From Salipiger pallidus (lineage in GTDB: Bacteria > Pseudomonadota > Alphaproteobacteria > Rhodobacterales > Rhodobacteraceae), in assembly GCF_014643635.1 (NCBI RefSeq), contig NZ_BMJV01000003.1, positions 186,001-250,000 of the forward strand: a DNA stretch of 64,000 nt. The letters run 5' to 3'. The notes beneath the pieces were generated by a model, which was not told the DNA's origin, did no database searches, and saw only the letters and a program-made list of their open reading frames with translations. Of the stretch, positions 61,676-64,000 are shown in pieces; position 1 is the stretch's first letter, and every line of letters starts with the position of its first letter. Made by a program: the position numbers and the translations under genes.

Positions 61676-61975
61676 TTTGCACGCCATAGGTTCGGCCCTT
61701 GGTCGTTCGCCTGATGTAGCCGGGCCGGGCTAGCCGCTCGCCCCTATCTTGCCATCTGCCTCATGCCGTCCGATGGCTTCAACTCCAGCCCCCTGCACAG
61801 AATGCTTCGAGCTGTGCCCAAGCCGGGTTGCCCATTTTTCGGCGCGGTTTGGGGCCTTCTTTATCAAAGAGCTTTCGCCCGGTCGGTCCTCAGCCGATCC
61901 GATTGACCAGAGCGGCCCACATGGGCCTCAAACGGCCCAATTCGCCCATTGCGTTCCGCCGGCCCGGCCCAAAAC
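61676..61975. other. Non-coding stretch between the pentamer array and octamer repeats
   Basis: 300 bp. A plus-strand frame from 61749 runs through it but has no ribosome-binding site and merges with the octamer repeats, so I do not call it. It may contain the promoter of the first Pr6Pr gene. Confidence 0.5.
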
Positions 61976-62032
61976 TTCATCCGTTCATCCGTTCATCCGT
62001 TCATCCGTTCATCCGTTCATCCGTTCATCCGT
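61976..62032. repeat. Octamer tandem repeat (CCGTTCAT), about 7 copies
   Basis: Six perfect CCGTTCAT units (61981-62028) with a partial unit on each side, ending 15 bases before the ATG of the first Pr6Pr gene, in its leader or ribosome-binding region. Confidence 0.95.
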
Positions 62033-62047
62033 CCGTTGAAAGTCACC

Positions 62048-62683
62048 ATGTCTCCGACTCCCCGTCTCATCGCCCTGCTCGTCGCCCTGCTTGCCGCCAC
62101 CTCGGTCGGTGTGCAGCTGTGGCTCGGGCTGAGCCGCCGGCCCCTGCTGGACGAGGCATGGCGCATGGCGCGGTACTTCACCAACCTTACCAACGTGCTG
62201 GTGGCGCTGACCTTTCTGCGCATCGCGCTGGGATGGCGACCCTCGGCGTGGTGGAGCGCCGGGCTCACCCTATGGATCGTCATCGTCGGAGTGGTCTACC
62301 ACGCGCTGCTGTCGCGCGATCTGTCGGGGCTGCGCTGGTGGACCGATCTTGGCCAGCATAGCGCGGTGCCCGTGGCGGTGGTGCTGTGGTGGCTGGCCTT
62401 CGCGCCCAAGCACGGCCTTGGCCCGCGCCACGCGGTGCTGTGGTTGAGCTGGCCGCTGGTCTATGTCGCCTACGTGCTGGTGCGTGGCACGATGGACGGC
62501 CGTCACCCGTATTTCTTCGTCGATCCCGGGCGGCTAGGCTGGGACGGTGTGGCGCTCTGGTCGATGGGGCTTGGTGTCGGGTTCTGGCTGGCTGGGCTTG
62601 GCGTGGTGCTGCTGGCGCAACGTCTTGGCAGGTCGGCCCCGTCCATGAAACGCGATGATCCTGCAGGCCCCGAGGCCGGTTGA
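62048..62683 (+). CDS. Pr6Pr-type membrane protein, copy 1
   Basis: A 211-residue integral membrane protein with about six hydrophobic segments, resembling the Pr6Pr (FAR-17a/AIG1-like) family of unknown function. Conserved stretches include ARYFTNLTNVLVAL, LTLWIVIVGVVYHALL, LGQHSAVPVA, FAPKHGLG, HPYFFVDPGRLGWDG. The start at ATG 62048 gives a plausible N-terminal helix; octamer repeats end 15 bases earlier. It is 62 bp from a clear paralogue on the same strand, so the pair arose by duplication. Confidence 0.85.
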   Translation: MSPTPRLIALLVALLAATSVGVQLWLGLSRRPLLDEAWRMARYFTNLTNVLVALTFLRIALGWRPSAWWSAGLTLWIVIVGVVYHALLSRDLSGLRWWTDLGQHSAVPVAVVLWWLAFAPKHGLGPRHAVLWLSWPLVYVAYVLVRGTMDGRHPYFFVDPGRLGWDGVALWSMGLGVGFWLAGLGVVLLAQRLGRSAPSMKRDDPAGPEAG

Positions 62684-62744
62684 ACGCGCAAGCGGCGCAC
62701 ACTGGCGCTTGCCGAAACCCGCGACATGGGCAACACATGCGCCC

Positions 62745-63344
62745 ATGTCAAAGCGTGCCCGTTTGTTTTCCGTCCTGATTGCCTGCGTCGCATGGGCGTC
62801 CCTTGTGGCCCAGTTCATCGCGACAGAACAGGAAAGCCTCGCGTTCGCGCCGCTTGGCACCGCGTGGGATCTGGCGCGCTATTTCACCCTCCTGACCAAC
62901 CTGCTGGTGGCGCTGAGCTTTGCCGTCATGACGCTGACCGACAGGATGCTCTCGCCGGCGTGGCTGGGCGGGCTGACGCTGTGGATCGGCATCGTGGGGG
63001 GTGTGTACTGGGCGTTGCTGGCGCAATCGCCGAAGGGGCTGGAGGCCTGGGCGAACCAGGGGCTGCATACGGCGGTGCCGCTTCTCACTGTGCTGTTCTG
63101 GATAAAGTGCGCACCCAAGCACGGGCTGCATTTCGGCACGGCCCTGGTGTGGATGCTATGGCCGCTGGCCTATTTCCTTTACGCCATTGCACGGGGGCAG
63201 GTGGACGGGGTGTATCCCTACTTCTTCACCGATCCCGCCAGCGTCGGCTGGGACGGGGTGGCACGCTGGTTCGCGATCCTCTGCGCCGCCTTCGTGGCGG
63301 CGGGCGGGGTGCAGGTGGGGATAGCACGGCTGATCCGGAGCTAG
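62745..63344 (+). CDS. Pr6Pr-type membrane protein, copy 2
   Basis: A 199-residue paralogue of the preceding protein, with the same order of motifs: ARYFTLLTNLLVALSF, LTLWIGIVGGVYWALL, LHTAVPLLTV, CAPKHGLHFG, YPYFFTDPASVGWDG. The membrane helices are better conserved than the loops, indicating divergence under a shared membrane role. Function is unknown. Starts at ATG 62745, 61 bases after copy 1; an octamer array follows its stop by 11 bases. Confidence 0.85.
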   Translation: MSKRARLFSVLIACVAWASLVAQFIATEQESLAFAPLGTAWDLARYFTLLTNLLVALSFAVMTLTDRMLSPAWLGGLTLWIGIVGGVYWALLAQSPKGLEAWANQGLHTAVPLLTVLFWIKCAPKHGLHFGTALVWMLWPLAYFLYAIARGQVDGVYPYFFTDPASVGWDGVARWFAILCAAFVAAGGVQVGIARLIRS

Positions 63345-63355
63345 TCGCGCCTGTC

Positions 63356-63392
63356 TGCGATCCTGCGATCCTGCGATCCTGCGATCCTGCGA
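63356..63392. repeat. Octamer tandem repeat (TCCTGCGA), 4 to 5 copies
   Basis: Four perfect TCCTGCGA units (63361-63392) with a partial unit before, 11 bases after the stop of the second Pr6Pr gene. Confidence 0.95.
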
Positions 63393-63446
63393 AGGGCGGG
63401 GCAGACGCCCACAGCACCCTGATCTCCGGTCGGTTCTGAGCCTGCC

Positions 63447-63776
63447 TCAGGCCAGCCCGTCCTCGTCTAGCAGGTGGCGGCCAGCGCGGTCCTCGACCTC
63501 GATCACCCACAGATCCGGATCGAAGCTGCGCTGTTTGGCGACAGACGCATCGACCTCGCGTTCGTCACCCGAGGCCAACTCGGTCCATTTGCGCTCGCCG
63601 GACATGAGGTCGAAGCCGCGGGTGAAGGCCACTGCACGGCCATCGAGCGTGGCAAGCTTCACAAGCACCGCGCCCGCGTGATCGTCGCCGTGGGCGACCA
63701 CGTAGGCGGGGATATTGGCAAAGCCCAGCCGCGCAAGATAGGCATCGACCCAGAACCGCGTCGTCAGGCGCGCCAT
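63447..63776 (-). CDS. DUF1491 protein
   Basis: A 109-residue protein beginning MARLTTRFWVDAYLARLGFA, matching the DUF1491 family of Rhodobacteraceae and relatives. It is cytosolic, with no motif suggesting an enzyme. In relatives it lies between era and recO, and here the era part is preserved (4-base gap to the end of era), while recO is displaced by 2.3 kb. Function unknown. Confidence 0.88.
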   Translation of the reverse strand: MARLTTRFWVDAYLARLGFANIPAYVVAHGDDHAGAVLVKLATLDGRAVAFTRGFDLMSGERKWTELASGDEREVDASVAKQRSFDPDLWVIEVEDRAGRHLLDEDGLA

Positions 63777-63780
63777 ACAG

Positions 63781-64000
63781 TCAGTTGCCGTCCTTGAAAT
63801 CGAGGCCCATCTCGGAATAGCGCTCGGCCTCTTCAAGCCAGTTCTCGCGCACCTTCACCTGCAGGAACAGGTGCACCCGGCGGCCGAGGAATTCCTCGAG
63901 CTCGGCGCGGGCGGCCTGGCCGATGGCCTTGACCGTCTCGCCCTTGTGGCCCAGCACGATGCCCTTGTGGCCGTCGCGCACCACGTAAACCACCTGGTCG
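63781..64000 (-). CDS. era: GTPase Era, C-terminal part
   Basis: The C-terminal KH domain of Era, cut by the window end. The RNA-binding signature IVLGHKGETVKAIGQAAR is visible, followed by VHLFLQVKVRENW and a usual C-terminus. Era binds the 3' end of 16S rRNA to guide 30S assembly. The GTPase domain lies beyond base 64000. The stop at 63781-63783 lies 4 bases from the DUF1491 gene on the same strand. Confidence 0.95.
   Translation of the reverse strand, partial: DQVVYVVRDGHKGIVLGHKGETVKAIGQAARAELEEFLGRRVHLFLQVKVRENWLEEAERYSEMGLDFKDGN

Noticed and set aside
60337-61687. Phase-variable translation of recO through the pentamer array
   Set aside because: The frame leading into the recO ATG contains a TGA between the array and recO, so no change in repeat number can fuse an upstream frame to recO.
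61749-62039. Plus-strand ORF ending in the octamer repeats
   Set aside because: No ribosome-binding site. Most of its C-terminus is simply the translated octamer, and it overlaps the leader of the next gene.

Overview
The window is a GC-rich chromosomal segment from an alphaproteobacterium, most likely a marine member of the Roseobacter group (Rhodobacteraceae). That assignment is an inference from gene content and order: a TPR gene followed by ispE, a recO/DUF1491/era neighbourhood, PHB synthesis genes, a decaprenyl-type polyprenyl synthase, an SRAP-imuA-imuB-dnaE2 SOS cassette with a GAAC-N7-GAAC LexA box, and the GC-rich intergenic hairpins common in this family. I see no phage, insertion sequence, integrase, plasmid or CRISPR features. 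Nearly all of it reads as core or near-core chromosome.

Layout. 1-4.3 kb: 3' end of a TPR gene, ispE, the convergent polyprenyl diphosphate synthase, DUF2007, a tRNA methyltransferase and a DUF465 peptide. 4.4-9.4 kb (minus): a VOC dioxygenase, phaB, a patatin-like lipase, phaA and an EAL phosphodiesterase. 9.5-10.4 kb: rpsD with a strong promoter, long leader and terminator. 10.9-19.2 kb: a pyrimidine-catabolism and transport locus, with a RutR-like TetR regulator divergent from hyuC, hydA, a putative zinc protease, an ABC ATPase, a GNAT enzyme, two permeases and a binding protein; most junctions overlap. 19.5-21.8 kb: a degenerate receiver protein, an Fnr-type regulator and a LacI/GntR-type repressor. 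21.9-27.6 kb: tRNA-Arg(CCU), a lytic transglycosylase lipoprotein, accA, a LysE exporter and ilvD.

27.6-33.7 kb (minus): the SOS mutagenesis operon SRAP-imuA-imuB-dnaE2 behind a LexA box. 34-43.9 kb: mtgA, gltB, a GFA-family protein, gltD, uppP, rlmH and rsfS. 44.2-52.4 kb: an ALDH16-type two-domain aldehyde dehydrogenase, a CenR-like response regulator, ribA with an L,D-transpeptidase, a TPP-riboswitch-controlled tenA and a class A penicillin-binding protein. 52.4-54.4 kb: glnK-amtB with a sigma-54 promoter and an NtrC-like site. 54.6-57.7 kb: a PQQ dehydrogenase split into a separate membrane subunit and a catalytic subunit carrying a 185-residue segment with no basic residues. 58-61 kb: a FadR-type GntR regulator, moaE, moaD, pgsA and recO. 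61.2-63.4 kb: a perfect array of 94 CCTGA pentamers, two smaller octamer arrays and a tandem pair of Pr6Pr-type membrane genes. They sit between recO and DUF1491/era, which are normally close neighbours in this family. The window ends inside era.

The most unusual structures are the (CCTGA)94 array with its neighbouring short repeats and membrane-gene pair, the acidic split PQQ dehydrogenase, and the tenA leader, where a riboswitch is followed by a 16-codon ORF whose stop overlaps the tenA start. Several regulatory sites are directly readable: the LexA box, a RutR-like palindrome, the sigma-54/NtrC pair, and a palindrome inside the phaB promoter.
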